64,000 nucleotides of DNA from Novosphingobium taihuense (GTDB lineage: Bacteria; Pseudomonadota; Alphaproteobacteria; Sphingomonadales; Sphingomonadaceae): assembly GCF_007830315.1 (NCBI RefSeq), contig NZ_VLKJ01000001.1, positions 744,001 to 808,000 on the forward strand. The letters run 5' to 3'. Position 1 is the stretch's first letter. Each line of letters opens with the position of its first letter. The notes beneath the pieces are model-generated. The model was given only the letters and a program-made list of their open reading frames with translations. It did no database searches and had not been told where the DNA came from. The translations under genes and the position numbers were made by a program. Positions 26,635 through 34,993 of the stretch are shown here, in pieces.

Positions 26635-27075
26635 TCAATCGGCTTCAGCAAGAGCCTTGAGCTGATCGGCGCAGGCCCCCCAGCCGGCTTCGAACCCCAT
26701 TTCGGCGTGATTTTTCATGGCCTCTTCGGTCCAGTGGCGGGCACTGGCGGTGTAGCGCGTTCCCTCGCCCTCGGGTTCGATCTGCCATATCCCGATCATG
26801 AACGGGCCTGCGGGTTGAAAATCCACCGTCACGGCATCAGTCGACACGAAGCGACGGCCTTCCTCCCAACTGAGGAATATGCCTTCCTGCGGCATCTCCT
26901 CTCCCTCGGGGCCATGCATGACCATGGCCGAACGGCCACCGGCGCGGCGTTCCTGGGCGATCATCGTGATGTACCAGGGCTTGGGGCACCACCATTCCTC
27001 CTGCCGGTTGGCAAGTACGTCCCAGACCTTCTCAGGGCTCGCGGCGATATAACGGCTGATCGAGAGTTCGTGCAT
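26635..27075 (-). CDS. SRPBCC/AHSA1-type protein
   Basis: A 146-residue START-like (SRPBCC) protein with ISRYIAASPEKVWDVLANRQEEWW at the start and the long C-terminal helix HAEMGFEAGWGACADQLKALAEAD. These proteins bind hydrophobic ligands in a deep pocket. AGGA precedes the ATG. It is the last gene of the TetR-led operon of GST and VOC proteins and starts 18 bases after the GST gene. A stress or xenobiotic-binding role fits the context. Confidence 0.82.
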   Translation of the reverse strand: MHELSISRYIAASPEKVWDVLANRQEEWWCPKPWYITMIAQERRAGGRSAMVMHGPEGEEMPQEGIFLSWEEGRRFVSTDAVTVDFQPAGPFMIGIWQIEPEGEGTRYTASARHWTEEAMKNHAEMGFEAGWGACADQLKALAEAD

Positions 27076-27093
27076 GGTTCAGTCCTTTCATCT

Positions 27094-27750
27094 TCAATCG
27101 CGGTCGGGCGCGCCAAGTGGGAAATAGTGCCGGAACCGCCGCGCATCCTCCACGCAGCGCGACACCGGCGGCAGCGCGAGGAGATGGGCGCGCCACTGGC
27201 GCAGCCGGGCACAATCCTCGGGAATCCGCGTGACCCAATCGGCGTAGAACAGGGCAGGCACGGCAGCGCATTCAATCAGGCTGACCGTGTCCGGCCTAGT
27301 ATAGTCTGCAAGCCAACCGTCGATCCAGCGATAGGCCCGGGTCACCCGCTCTTCAACGCGAGACCGCACCTCGTCCGACACCTGCCCGTGGCGTATCGCA
27401 TCGTCCACGCTCTCCTGCATCGCGTTCATCACGTAATTGTCGAACACCCGGTCCATCATGCGCGTGGTGATCGCTTCGTCCGGGTCGGCAGGAATCAGCG
27501 GTGCCGGCCCCGGATGGTGGAGCGCGAGATACTCGATGATCGAAGTCGCCTCGAACACCTCACGCGATCCATCCACCAGCAGCGGAAACTTGCCCATCGG
27601 GCTCGCCTCCTGGACACGGGCATAGGCAGCAGCCTGATTGGGGTTCTCGCCATCGAGACTGTGGAACACGAATGGCGTCCCGTTCGCATAAAGCGCGATC
27701 AGCGCCTTCCAAGTGTAGGACGAAAACGGATGCCCATATAGTTCAAGCAT
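27094..27750 (-). CDS. glutathione S-transferase
   Basis: A 218-residue GST. The N-terminal domain has LYGHPFSSYTWKALIAL, ASPMGKFPLLVDG with the cis-proline, and EATSIIEYL for the glutathione gamma-glutamyl contact. The helical domain follows. The first hydroxyl candidate is Ser10 or Ser11. It belongs to a general detoxification type rather than the LigF group. The ATG overlaps the stop of the upstream VOC gene (ATGA), placing it in the TetR-led operon. Confidence 0.87.
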   Translation of the reverse strand: MLELYGHPFSSYTWKALIALYANGTPFVFHSLDGENPNQAAAYARVQEASPMGKFPLLVDGSREVFEATSIIEYLALHHPGPAPLIPADPDEAITTRMMDRVFDNYVMNAMQESVDDAIRHGQVSDEVRSRVEERVTRAYRWIDGWLADYTRPDTVSLIECAAVPALFYADWVTRIPEDCARLRQWRAHLLALPPVSRCVEDARRFRHYFPLGAPDRD

Positions 27751-28238
27751 CAGGCATCCCCTCTTGCGGCAGCTTCGATCGCTGCATGGTCGATCTTTCG
27801 CATCGTCATCATCGCGGTGAACACGCGGGCACGAACTGCTGCGTCGGGATCGGTCATGCCCTCGGAAAGTGCGCGCGGGGTGATCTGCCAGCTGAGCCCC
27901 CACCTGTCCTTGCACCAGCCGCAAGCGCTTTCCGCGCCGCCATTGCCGACGATGGCATTCCAGTAGCGGTCGGTCTCCTCCTGCGTGTCGGTCGCCACCT
28001 GGAACGAGAACGCCTCGCTGTGCGGGAACAACGGCCCACCGTTGAGGCCGATGCACGGAATGCCAAGAACGGTGAAGTCGACCGTGAGCACCGTGCCCGC
28101 CGAACCGCCGGGAAAGTCGGTCGGCGCGCGATGCACCGCGTTCACGTGGCTGTCGGGGAAAGTCTGCGCGTAGAACGTCGCCGCCTCTTCGGCATCGCCG
28201 TTGTACCACAGGCAAAGGGTAACCGGCGCGGCAGTCAT
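27750..28238 (-). CDS. PhnB-like VOC-family protein
   Basis: A 162-residue PhnB-type protein (3-demethylubiquinone methyltransferase-like/DUF VOC group). It has LCLWYNGDAEEAATFYAQTF, GIPCIGLNGGP, FSFQVATDTQEETDRYWNAI and WGLSWQITPRAL, the classic signature of this group. Function is generally unknown; the fold is glyoxalase-like. It overlaps the GST genes on both sides by one to four bases within the TetR operon. Confidence 0.87.
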   Translation of the reverse strand: MTAAPVTLCLWYNGDAEEAATFYAQTFPDSHVNAVHRAPTDFPGGSAGTVLTVDFTVLGIPCIGLNGGPLFPHSEAFSFQVATDTQEETDRYWNAIVGNGGAESACGWCKDRWGLSWQITPRALSEGMTDPDAAVRARVFTAMMTMRKIDHAAIEAAARGDA

Positions 28239-28864
28239 GACTGCATCTCCGCGATCAGCCTCATGTCGATAGCCTTGGCTTCGCTATAAGCCGGGCGCGC
28301 TCGCACTCGCTCGAGATAGGCGGTGAACTCTGGCCGTTCCGGCAATGACTTGAAGCCCACGCCCCAATCGACATGGCTGCCGACATAGACGTCGGCCATG
28401 GTAAAACGGTCGCCACAGACATAGGCGTTCTGCGAAAGGTGACCGGCCAGTGCCTCGACGGTTCGCTCGTAACTGCCGAACCCTGCCATGCCTTGCTGGC
28501 GCGAATCCTTGGGTTCAAAGCCCAGACTGCGGGCGGTCACGGCCTGCTCCACGGGTCCTGCCGCAAAGAACGTCCAGCGCAGATAGGCCGCACGTTCCTG
28601 GTCCTGCGGCCCCAGCCCGGATTCGGGAAAGACCTCGGCAAGATAGAGGCAGATCGCCGCGCATTCGGTGACCACATGATCGCCATCGTCCGCGTGGTGG
28701 ACGATCGTGGGCACCTTGCCCATCGGGTTGGCGGCAAGGAAGCCCTCCGGCTTGGCCTGCCAGTCGACCAGCACGGTCTCGTAGCTGGCGCCCACTTCGT
28801 GCAGCGCCCAGCGCGCAATCTGGCCGCGCGACATGGGGTTCGTGTAGAAGGTGAACCTGCTCAT
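28235..28864 (-). CDS. glutathione S-transferase
   Basis: A 209-residue GST. N-terminal blocks are FTFYTNPMSRGQIARWALHE, NPMGKVPTIVH with the cis-proline, and TECAAICLYLAE. The Ser in MSRGQ (Ser12 of the chosen start) is the likely catalytic residue. I chose ATG 28864 because GGGAG lies seven bases upstream; ATG 28870 would leave only one base. It overlaps the PhnB-like gene and follows the two-domain VOC gene by two bases. Confidence 0.87.
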   Translation of the reverse strand: MSRFTFYTNPMSRGQIARWALHEVGASYETVLVDWQAKPEGFLAANPMGKVPTIVHHADDGDHVVTECAAICLYLAEVFPESGLGPQDQERAAYLRWTFFAAGPVEQAVTARSLGFEPKDSRQQGMAGFGSYERTVEALAGHLSQNAYVCGDRFTMADVYVGSHVDWGVGFKSLPERPEFTAYLERVRARPAYSEAKAIDMRLIAEMQS

Positions 28865-28866
28865 TT

Positions 28867-29658
28867 TCATTCTCCCTTCGGGCCGACCACGCCAAATTGC
28901 GCACCCTGCGGGTCCTGCGCGATAACGACCCAGTCGCCGCCCGGCACCTGATGCGGTTCGGCAAGGATCTTGCCGCCAGAATTGGCAATGGCAGCGCGAG
29001 CCTGCGTGACCGAAGCGACTCCGAAATAGACCTGCCAGCCGGGCCCTCGCGCTTCTCCGAACAAAGGCATGATGCCGCCGAGCGCCTGACCTTCGAAGTC
29101 GATGAAGGCGTATTCGCCCAGTTCGCCCATCGGCATCGCATTGTTGAACTCAAAGCCGAAGTGCCGCGCGTAGAAAGCCTTGGCACCCGCCGGATCGGGC
29201 GTTGCCAGATCATGCCAGCGCACATGCTGTACGCCATCGGCCTTGAAGGCATCGCTCTGTGCATCGGGCCGATCCGCCGGTGGGCGTGGCTGCATGACGT
29301 AAAATAGCGCACCTTGCGGGTCGGTCATCATCGCGAAGCTGCCCTCGGCGATATCCGTCCGCGGCATCAGCGCGCGGCCCCCATCGGCCTCGATGGCAGC
29401 CAGTCCCGTGTCGATATCGGGAACGGCAAGGTACGGTACCCACGCGGGGCGCGCACCACCTTGACGCATGGCTTCGGTCAACTGCAGCACCCCGCCATTG
29501 GCGCCGCCATCGCTGCGCAGGATCATACGGTAATCCATCGGAGATTGCGGATCGGGCGCAGACAGCTTCCAACCGATGACTTTGCCATAGAAGTCTGCCG
29601 CGCCATCGGCATCGCTGGTCATCAGGTCGTACCAGCAGAAGGGGACGGGCCGGCTCAC
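28867..29658 (-). CDS. two-domain VOC (glyoxalase-like) protein
   Basis: A 263-residue protein with two VOC units: the first has PVPFCWYDLMTSDADGAADFY, PYLAVPDIDTGLAAIEADGG and DPQGALFYVMQ, the second HVRWHDLATPDPAGAKAFYA, YFGVASVTQARAAI and DPQGAQFGVVGP. It resembles the 27-kDa antigen/Cfp30B group. The start is GTG 29658, which overlaps the stop of the DUF1428 gene (GTGA). An upstream ATG would add about 49 residues that are not homologous and overlap that gene. Confidence 0.85.
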   Translation of the reverse strand: MSRPVPFCWYDLMTSDADGAADFYGKVIGWKLSAPDPQSPMDYRMILRSDGGANGGVLQLTEAMRQGGARPAWVPYLAVPDIDTGLAAIEADGGRALMPRTDIAEGSFAMMTDPQGALFYVMQPRPPADRPDAQSDAFKADGVQHVRWHDLATPDPAGAKAFYARHFGFEFNNAMPMGELGEYAFIDFEGQALGGIMPLFGEARGPGWQVYFGVASVTQARAAIANSGGKILAEPHQVPGGDWVVIAQDPQGAQFGVVGPKGE

Positions 29659-30020
29659 AGATTTGCACCAAGCGAGAGGAAGGTGCTGAATCCGCCCACG
29701 ATCATCCGGGCACCATCGAAGGGCATGTCCATCGGCTCGGCCATGTCGGCCATGATCTGGTTCATGGAGGCATGCGCCGCATCTCGGCTTTCCTTGTCTG
29801 GCCATTCAGCCCAGGAGAAGACGATGATCTCCTCGGCGGTTGCCTCGGTGGCACGATAGAAATCGGTGCGCTTGCCGTGCTTGACGTCGTCACCCCATGC
29901 TTCGACCACGCGCAGGGCGCCATGTTCGACCATGACCGCGTCGAACTTGCGGGCAACTTCCTCGTATCTTTCCCGGTTGGCAGCAGGCACCGCCAGCACA
30001 AATCCGTCGATATAGGTCAT
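29655..30020 (-). CDS. DUF1428 protein
   Basis: A 121-residue protein of the DUF1428 family (dimeric alpha-beta barrel, YbaA type). Motifs are YIDGFVLAVPAANRERYEEVA at the start, EAWGDDVKHGKRTDFYRATEA, IVFSWAEWPDKESRD and MPFDGARMIVGGF. The function is unknown, though it is often found near glyoxalase-type genes. ATG 30020 has GAGGAG upstream. It follows the tetR stop by five bases. Confidence 0.87.
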   Translation of the reverse strand: MTYIDGFVLAVPAANRERYEEVARKFDAVMVEHGALRVVEAWGDDVKHGKRTDFYRATEATAEEIIVFSWAEWPDKESRDAAHASMNQIMADMAEPMDMPFDGARMIVGGFSTFLSLGANL

Positions 30021-30025
30021 GGCCT

Positions 30026-30664
30026 TTACTCCTCTTCGGTTTCTCTCCCGAACAACATCGCGAAATACCGTCTCAGGTGCGCAAGCTGATCTCGCGCCAG
30101 ATCGGCGGCGGTTTCCTCTGGCTGGGTCTTCGCCAGCACGAAGGCACCCTGAATCACTGCCTGGACATGGCGCGAAAGACTGGCGCCTGTCGTGCCAGTA
30201 ACGCCGCACTGTGCCACTGCCGCGTCAAGATCGGCCTCCAGCGCCCGGGCGTTGCCCATGATGCTGGACTGCGCAGCGACGCGAATGGCGGCGCTTGACC
30301 GGAAGGCTTCCTGCACCAGCGTTCCGGCGACGCAGGAAAAGGCTTCCGGCGGCCCACCGATCAAGGCGATGCGCAGATCAATATAGCCGAGCACGCGATC
30401 GACCGGATCGGCAAGAGCGTGAAACGGGGCTTCGGCAAAGAAGCCGCCGGTGCTTGCAGACCAGTAGTCGGCTGCGGCGACGCCAAGCGCTTCCTTCGAA
30501 GCAAAATGGTGGAAGAACGCGCCTTTGGTGACACCTGCTTCCGCGCAAAGCTGATCAACGGAAGTGGCCGCAAACCCGTTAGCGCGGATAAGCTTTACCG
30601 CAGCTTCGAGCAGCTTGTCCTTCGCGGTCAGTGCCGGAGGACGGAAGGGTCGATTCGGTATCAC
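30026..30664 (-). CDS. TetR-family transcriptional repressor
   Basis: A 212-residue TetR regulator. The DNA-binding domain is at the N terminus: AKDKLLEAAVKLIRANGF, then TSVDQLCAEAGVTKGAFFHHF, then SKEALGVAAADYW. The C-terminal part binds an unknown ligand. The start is GTG 30664, and the predicted transcription start falls within a base or two of it, so the message may be leaderless. A dyad at 30673-30694 covers its promoter, implying autorepression. It heads the operon that runs to the SRPBCC gene at 26635. Confidence 0.88.
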   Translation of the reverse strand: MIPNRPFRPPALTAKDKLLEAAVKLIRANGFAATSVDQLCAEAGVTKGAFFHHFASKEALGVAAADYWSASTGGFFAEAPFHALADPVDRVLGYIDLRIALIGGPPEAFSCVAGTLVQEAFRSSAAIRVAAQSSIMGNARALEADLDAAVAQCGVTGTTGASLSRHVQAVIQGAFVLAKTQPEETAADLARDQLAHLRRYFAMLFGRETEEE

Positions 30665-30671
30665 TCAAGCG

Positions 30672-30699
30672 AACATACCGACTGGTTGGTATGTCGCAA
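30672..30699 (-). promoter_or_regulatory. candidate tetR promoter
   Basis: On the minus strand TTGCGA (30699-30694), 16 bases, TATGTT (30677-30672). Both are moderate matches. The start point would fall at or just before the GTG at 30664. Confidence 0.4.
30673..30694. promoter_or_regulatory. TetR-type operator
   Basis: ACATACC and GGTATGT form a perfect 7-bp inverted repeat around GACTGGTT, nine bases upstream of the tetR start and over its -10. Length and placement are typical of TetR autoregulatory sites. Confidence 0.7.
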
Positions 30700-30755
30700 T
30701 GGGTAAAGCGATAAAGCGTTTCCGGAAGGGCGCCGCCGCCCTCCCGGCCTGCCAA

Positions 30756-31403
30756 TTACATGGACATGATCCGCTGCGCGATGGGTTCCTCCTGCGCCGC
30801 AACCGCCGCCCATGCCGGACGCGCGGCAACGCGTGCGTACCAGGCTGCCGTCTTCGGCCGGACCGCAGCGTCAACGCCATGACCGACGTAGGCGAGCGTC
30901 CGGAAGGTCGAGGCTACGGCGATGTCGCCCAGACTGAAGGTCTCGCCCAGCAGCCAGCCCTCGTCAGGTACTGCTGTTTCAAGCCAATCCACCCAGCGCG
31001 GCAGTTCCGCTTCTCCCTGCAGCGCCACAACCTCGTCACCGCCGACCTTCAACAGCTTGGGGCCAACCAACCTGTTGAACAGGATCTTGAGGCCCGAGGC
31101 TCCCAGCACGGTATCGGCAAACTCGTCCCAGAACACCGCCTTGCCCTTCAGCCTCGGGTCATCCGGGATCAGGCGAGGATCAGGATACTGCGCGTCGATA
31201 TAGGTTGCGATGGCCGTCGAATCAGCAAGCTGGAAGCCATCGTCATCGATGGCCGGAATCTTGCCCAGCGGGCTGCAGGCGAGAAAGTCCGGATCGCTGC
31301 TGCCGGGGCCTCCGCGTGCCAGATCGAATGAAATGCCCTTTTCCGTAAGGACAACCGCCACCTTGCGCACGAAAGGCGAAAGCATCGCGCCATAGAGCTT
31401 CAT
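30756..31403 (-). CDS. glutathione S-transferase
   Basis: A 215-residue GST. The N terminus [22 protein letters not shown] has the Ser-Pro-Phe-x-Arg catalytic motif of theta/zeta-like bacterial GSTs (Ser9); [14 protein letters not shown] supplies the cis-proline and [11 protein letters not shown] the glutathione contact. GGGAGA lies before the ATG. It is co-directional with tetR but separated by 91 bases that hold the tetR operator, so it has its own promoter and may or may not belong to that regulon. Confidence 0.88.
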   Translation of the reverse strand: MKLYGAMLSPFVRKVAVVLTEKGISFDLARGGPGSSDPDFLACSPLGKIPAIDDDGFQLADSTAIATYIDAQYPDPRLIPDDPRLKGKAVFWDEFADTVLGASGLKILFNRLVGPKLLKVGGDEVVALQGEAELPRWVDWLETAVPDEGWLLGETFSLGDIAVASTFRTLAYVGHGVDAAVRPKTAAWYARVAARPAWAAVAAQEEPIAQRIMSM

Positions 31404-31482
31404 CGAAATTCTCCCATTCTATCGGACAGGTTCCGTGAAACCATATTGCAGCACCGCGCCCGCGCGTATAGGCGAAGCAGCG

Positions 31483-32463
31483 ATGAGCGAACTTCCGAAC
31501 AGCCACGCGACGACGCTGCTCGCCGCGCCCGATACCGAAATCGATGTCCGTGAGACCTTCGGCATCGACATCGACATGAAGGTTCCTGCGTTCAGCCGCG
31601 CTGATGAGCGCGTGCCTGATCGCGACGACACCTACGTGTTCGATCCGGACACCACGCTGGCGATCCTTGCGGGCTTTGCCTACAACCGCCGCGTGATGGT
31701 CCAGGGCTATCACGGCACCGGCAAGTCGACCCACATCGAACAGGTTGCCGCGCGCCTCAACTGGCCGTGCATCCGCATCAACCTCGATGCCCACATCAGC
31801 CGTATCGATCTGGTTGGCCGTGATGCGATCGTACTGCGCGATGGCCTGCAGGTCACCGAGTTCCGCGAGGGCCTGCTGCCCTGGGCGCTGCAGACTCCGA
31901 CTGCACTGGTCTTCGACGAATACGATGCCGGCCGCCCTGACGTGATGTTCGTGATCCAGCGCGTGCTGGAAACCGAAGGCAAGCTGACGCTGCTCGACCA
32001 GAACCGCGTGATCCGGCCGAACCCCTATTTCCGCCTGTTTGCTACGGCGAACACGGTGGGCCTTGGCGATACTTCAGGTCTCTATCACGGTACGCAGGCG
32101 ATCAACCAGGGCCAGATGGATCGCTGGAACCTCGTCGTCGCGCTGAACTATCTGGGCGAAGCGACCGAAGTCGAGATCGTCACCAAGAAGGTGCCGACGC
32201 TTGCCCCTAAGATCGTGACCGACATGGTCCGCGTGGCCAACCTGACCCGTCAGGGCTTCATCAACGGCGACATCTCGACCGTGATGAGTCCGCGTACGGT
32301 GATCAGCTGGGCGCAGAACAGCCAGATCTTCAACGATGTCGGCTTCTCGTTCCGCCTCTCGTTCCTCAACAAGTGCGACGAGACCGAACGCGTGCTGGTG
32401 GCGGAATACTATCAGCGGGTGTTCGGCAAGGATCTTCCTGAAAGCGTCGCCCACCGGGGCTGA
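31483..32463 (+). CDS. cobS: aerobic cobaltochelatase CobS subunit (AAA+ ATPase)
   Basis: A 326-residue MoxR-like AAA+ protein closely matching CobS, which with CobT drives cobalt insertion by CobN into hydrogenobyrinate diamide. Visible are Walker [10 protein letters not shown] (75-83), Walker B LVFDEYD (142-148), and the CobS-type stretch [23 protein letters not shown] with [13 protein letters not shown] 31483 is chosen since homology begins there; upstream residues are not conserved. CobT usually follows closely, but here a GGDEF-EAL gene converges 28 bases downstream. Confidence 0.9.
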   Translation: MSELPNSHATTLLAAPDTEIDVRETFGIDIDMKVPAFSRADERVPDRDDTYVFDPDTTLAILAGFAYNRRVMVQGYHGTGKSTHIEQVAARLNWPCIRINLDAHISRIDLVGRDAIVLRDGLQVTEFREGLLPWALQTPTALVFDEYDAGRPDVMFVIQRVLETEGKLTLLDQNRVIRPNPYFRLFATANTVGLGDTSGLYHGTQAINQGQMDRWNLVVALNYLGEATEVEIVTKKVPTLAPKIVTDMVRVANLTRQGFINGDISTVMSPRTVISWAQNSQIFNDVGFSFRLSFLNKCDETERVLVAEYYQRVFGKDLPESVAHRG

Positions 32464-32491
32464 CCGTTTCTGGCTGGAGCATCGGCGGGTC

Positions 32492-34912
32492 TCAGGCTCG
32501 CCGCGCTTCCTGTCGCCCGGAAGGGCGGTCTTCCGGCTCTTTCTTCCGCGGTTCAGCCAGTACCGGCCTGAACTGCGAGGTTGCTTCGATCTTGCGAGCG
32601 CCGGAGCGCTCAATTGGCAGCATGTCCGCCGGGACCGCCTTGCTGATCAGGTAACCTTGCACCTGCTCACATCCCAATGTGCGCAGGCTTGCGAGTTGCT
32701 CTTCGGATTCCACGCCCTCTGCGATGGTCTGCATGTTCAGCTTGTTGGCAAGATCCAGCACGGCCTCGATGATCGCACTGCTCTCGCTGCCGGCACTGAT
32801 TTCTGTGATGAAGCAGCGGTCGATCTTGATCTTGTCGAACGGGAAGCTGCGCAGGTAATTGAGCGAGGAATAGCCCGTTCCGAAATCGTCGAGCGCAATG
32901 CGGACGCCCAGTGCATGGAGCCGTTCAAGCTGCCTGAGATGCTCGTCGCACTCCTGCATCAGCATGGTTTCGGTGATTTCCAGTTCCAGACGATGTGCGT
33001 CGAACCCGCTGGCTGAAAGCGCGGAGATGACCTGTTTGAGCAGTGTGAAGTCTGTCATCTGCGCAGGCGAGACGTTCACTGCAACAGTCATGTCCTCCGG
33101 CCATGTCGCAGCTTCCGACAATGCCTCGCGTAGAACCCATTCCCCCAAGGTCACAATGAGCCCGGTCTGTTCGGCAATCGGAATGAACACATCCGGCGGA
33201 ATCAATCCGCGCTCGGGATGCCGCCAACGCAACAAAGCCTCGAACCCTGCAATCCGGTCTGTCGCCAACTCATGCAGTGGTTGGTAGTGCAGTTCGAATT
33301 CGCCATTGGCGAGAGCGCTGCGCAAGTCGAGTTCGATCCTGCCGCGCTCCTGCTTTAGCTCTTCCATGGCAGGGTCGTAGATAATTGCCGAACCGCGACC
33401 GCGCGATTTCGCCTCGTATAGCGCAAGGTCTGCACTGCGCAGGAGGATCTCGGAAGTCTCGCCATGATCGGGCGCGATCGCAATCCCCACACTTGCGCCG
33501 ATGCGAACGGTCCGACGCTCGATCTCCATCGGCTGGCTTATCACCTCGACAATCTGCGCCCCAATCTGCCGCAGATCGGCAGGCGTAGCGAAGTCTTCGA
33601 CTACGCAGGCAAACTCGTCTCCGCCAAGGCGAGCGACAAAGCCACCTTCGCCCAGCGAGGAACGTATCCGCCACGCCGCTTCCACCAGCACGCTGTCGCC
33701 GAATTGATGGCCAAGCGTGTCATTGACCGCCTTGAAGTGATCTAGATCGACGTAAAGGACTGCAAACGGCGCGGCAGCGCTCGACCGGTCAAGCGTCGCC
33801 TCAAGCCGACTCTGGAAATTGTGGCGATTGGGGAGCACGGTGAGACTGTCATGGTCCGCAAGGAAGCGGACCTGACTCTCGGCCGCGTGGCGGTCCGTTA
33901 CGTCGCGAACGAATATCCTGAATCCGGTGTGCTCCAGACCCTCAAACACCGCATTTCCGGTCAACGACCACCACTGCAGCTCGCCGTCGATGACCAGCGG
34001 CACTACCATGTCACGGAATGGCTTCAGGCTTCGAGCGGCCTTGCGCACGGCTTCCGTCTCGGAGCCTTCGATAAAGATGGTGACGAACTTGAGACCTTCG
34101 ATTTCGTTCGCCGGTCGGCCCAATGCGGTACAGAATCGTTCAGAGGGCGAAACCACCCGGCCATGCGGGTCAGTTTCCAGCATCCAGTCGCTGGCATGGG
34201 TTTCATACTCGCTGAGCAGGGTCTGGATGGTCTGGTTCGCGTGTTTCAACCTGCGCGTTCGGAGTATGCGAGTGGCAAACATGTAATGCAGGTTGAACAG
34301 CATGACGTGAAGCGCGAGCAACTGTAGCGCGATGACCGGAAGCACAAGTTCCGCTTGCATGTCTGACCGAAGCAGCAGCGCCAAAGCCGCAAGTCCCAAC
34401 GAGATGCTTTGCGAGATGATCCCGGCAACGGGCATGGTGAATTGCAGCAGCAGTTCCAGCTGTGCCAACACGAGGACGTAGATGATCATCGCCGCGATGC
34501 GCTCTGGCGGCACGACAAAGATGCAGGCAGCGGTAAAGGCAGACAGGAATATGGCACGCAGCCAGATGCCTTTTGCCCAGATGTCCACCATCTCCGGGGG
34601 TGAATAGCGGCCGCAGGATTCCTTGCGCCGGAGCTCGGTCAGTCCAACGCGCATCTGTGCAAGCAGCAGCACCGCGCAGACATAGAAATGCCAGGTCAGC
34701 CCCGGCGCACAGATAGCCAGCATCAGGCCCATGCGCAGGGCTTCGAAAAGGTTGCCGCTTAGCGAATTGATGTATTCAAGCTTGCGCCGGGCAAACCAGT
34801 CCTCCTCGCCCGGCTCCAGGTCATAGCGCAGCAGATGCAGCAACGAGCCGGGCTGCCTCAGCAGCCACTGCCTCAGCCCTTCAGGTGCCAGCCTCGCGCG
34901 AATCCCATCCAT
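32492..34912 (-). CDS. membrane-bound PAS-GGDEF-EAL cyclic-di-GMP protein
   Basis: An 806-residue protein. The N-terminal third has several membrane helices (roughly residues 60-205), then a coiled stretch, a PAS domain (about 230-345), a GGDEF domain with GGDEF at 430-434 and an EAL domain starting at about 555 (FEALLRW). The diguanylate cyclase site is intact, and the EAL motif with later NVSPAQ and DDFGTGYSSLNYL suggests phosphodiesterase activity. No RxxD inhibitory site precedes GGDEF (the place reads GEGG). It should adjust cyclic-di-GMP in response to a signal sensed at the membrane or PAS domain. It stands alone. Confidence 0.9.
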   Translation of the reverse strand: MDGIRARLAPEGLRQWLLRQPGSLLHLLRYDLEPGEEDWFARRKLEYINSLSGNLFEALRMGLMLAICAPGLTWHFYVCAVLLLAQMRVGLTELRRKESCGRYSPPEMVDIWAKGIWLRAIFLSAFTAACIFVVPPERIAAMIIYVLVLAQLELLLQFTMPVAGIISQSISLGLAALALLLRSDMQAELVLPVIALQLLALHVMLFNLHYMFATRILRTRRLKHANQTIQTLLSEYETHASDWMLETDPHGRVVSPSERFCTALGRPANEIEGLKFVTIFIEGSETEAVRKAARSLKPFRDMVVPLVIDGELQWWSLTGNAVFEGLEHTGFRIFVRDVTDRHAAESQVRFLADHDSLTVLPNRHNFQSRLEATLDRSSAAAPFAVLYVDLDHFKAVNDTLGHQFGDSVLVEAAWRIRSSLGEGGFVARLGGDEFACVVEDFATPADLRQIGAQIVEVISQPMEIERRTVRIGASVGIAIAPDHGETSEILLRSADLALYEAKSRGRGSAIIYDPAMEELKQERGRIELDLRSALANGEFELHYQPLHELATDRIAGFEALLRWRHPERGLIPPDVFIPIAEQTGLIVTLGEWVLREALSEAATWPEDMTVAVNVSPAQMTDFTLLKQVISALSASGFDAHRLELEITETMLMQECDEHLRQLERLHALGVRIALDDFGTGYSSLNYLRSFPFDKIKIDRCFITEISAGSESSAIIEAVLDLANKLNMQTIAEGVESEEQLASLRTLGCEQVQGYLISKAVPADMLPIERSGARKIEATSQFRPVLAEPRKKEPEDRPSGRQEARRA

Positions 34913-34993
34913 GAATGCCGGATAGGGCTCGAGTCGTTCAAGATTGTCCCAGCGCGGACTATGTAAACTTACGAGTGTAAGTCCCCGCTGCTC

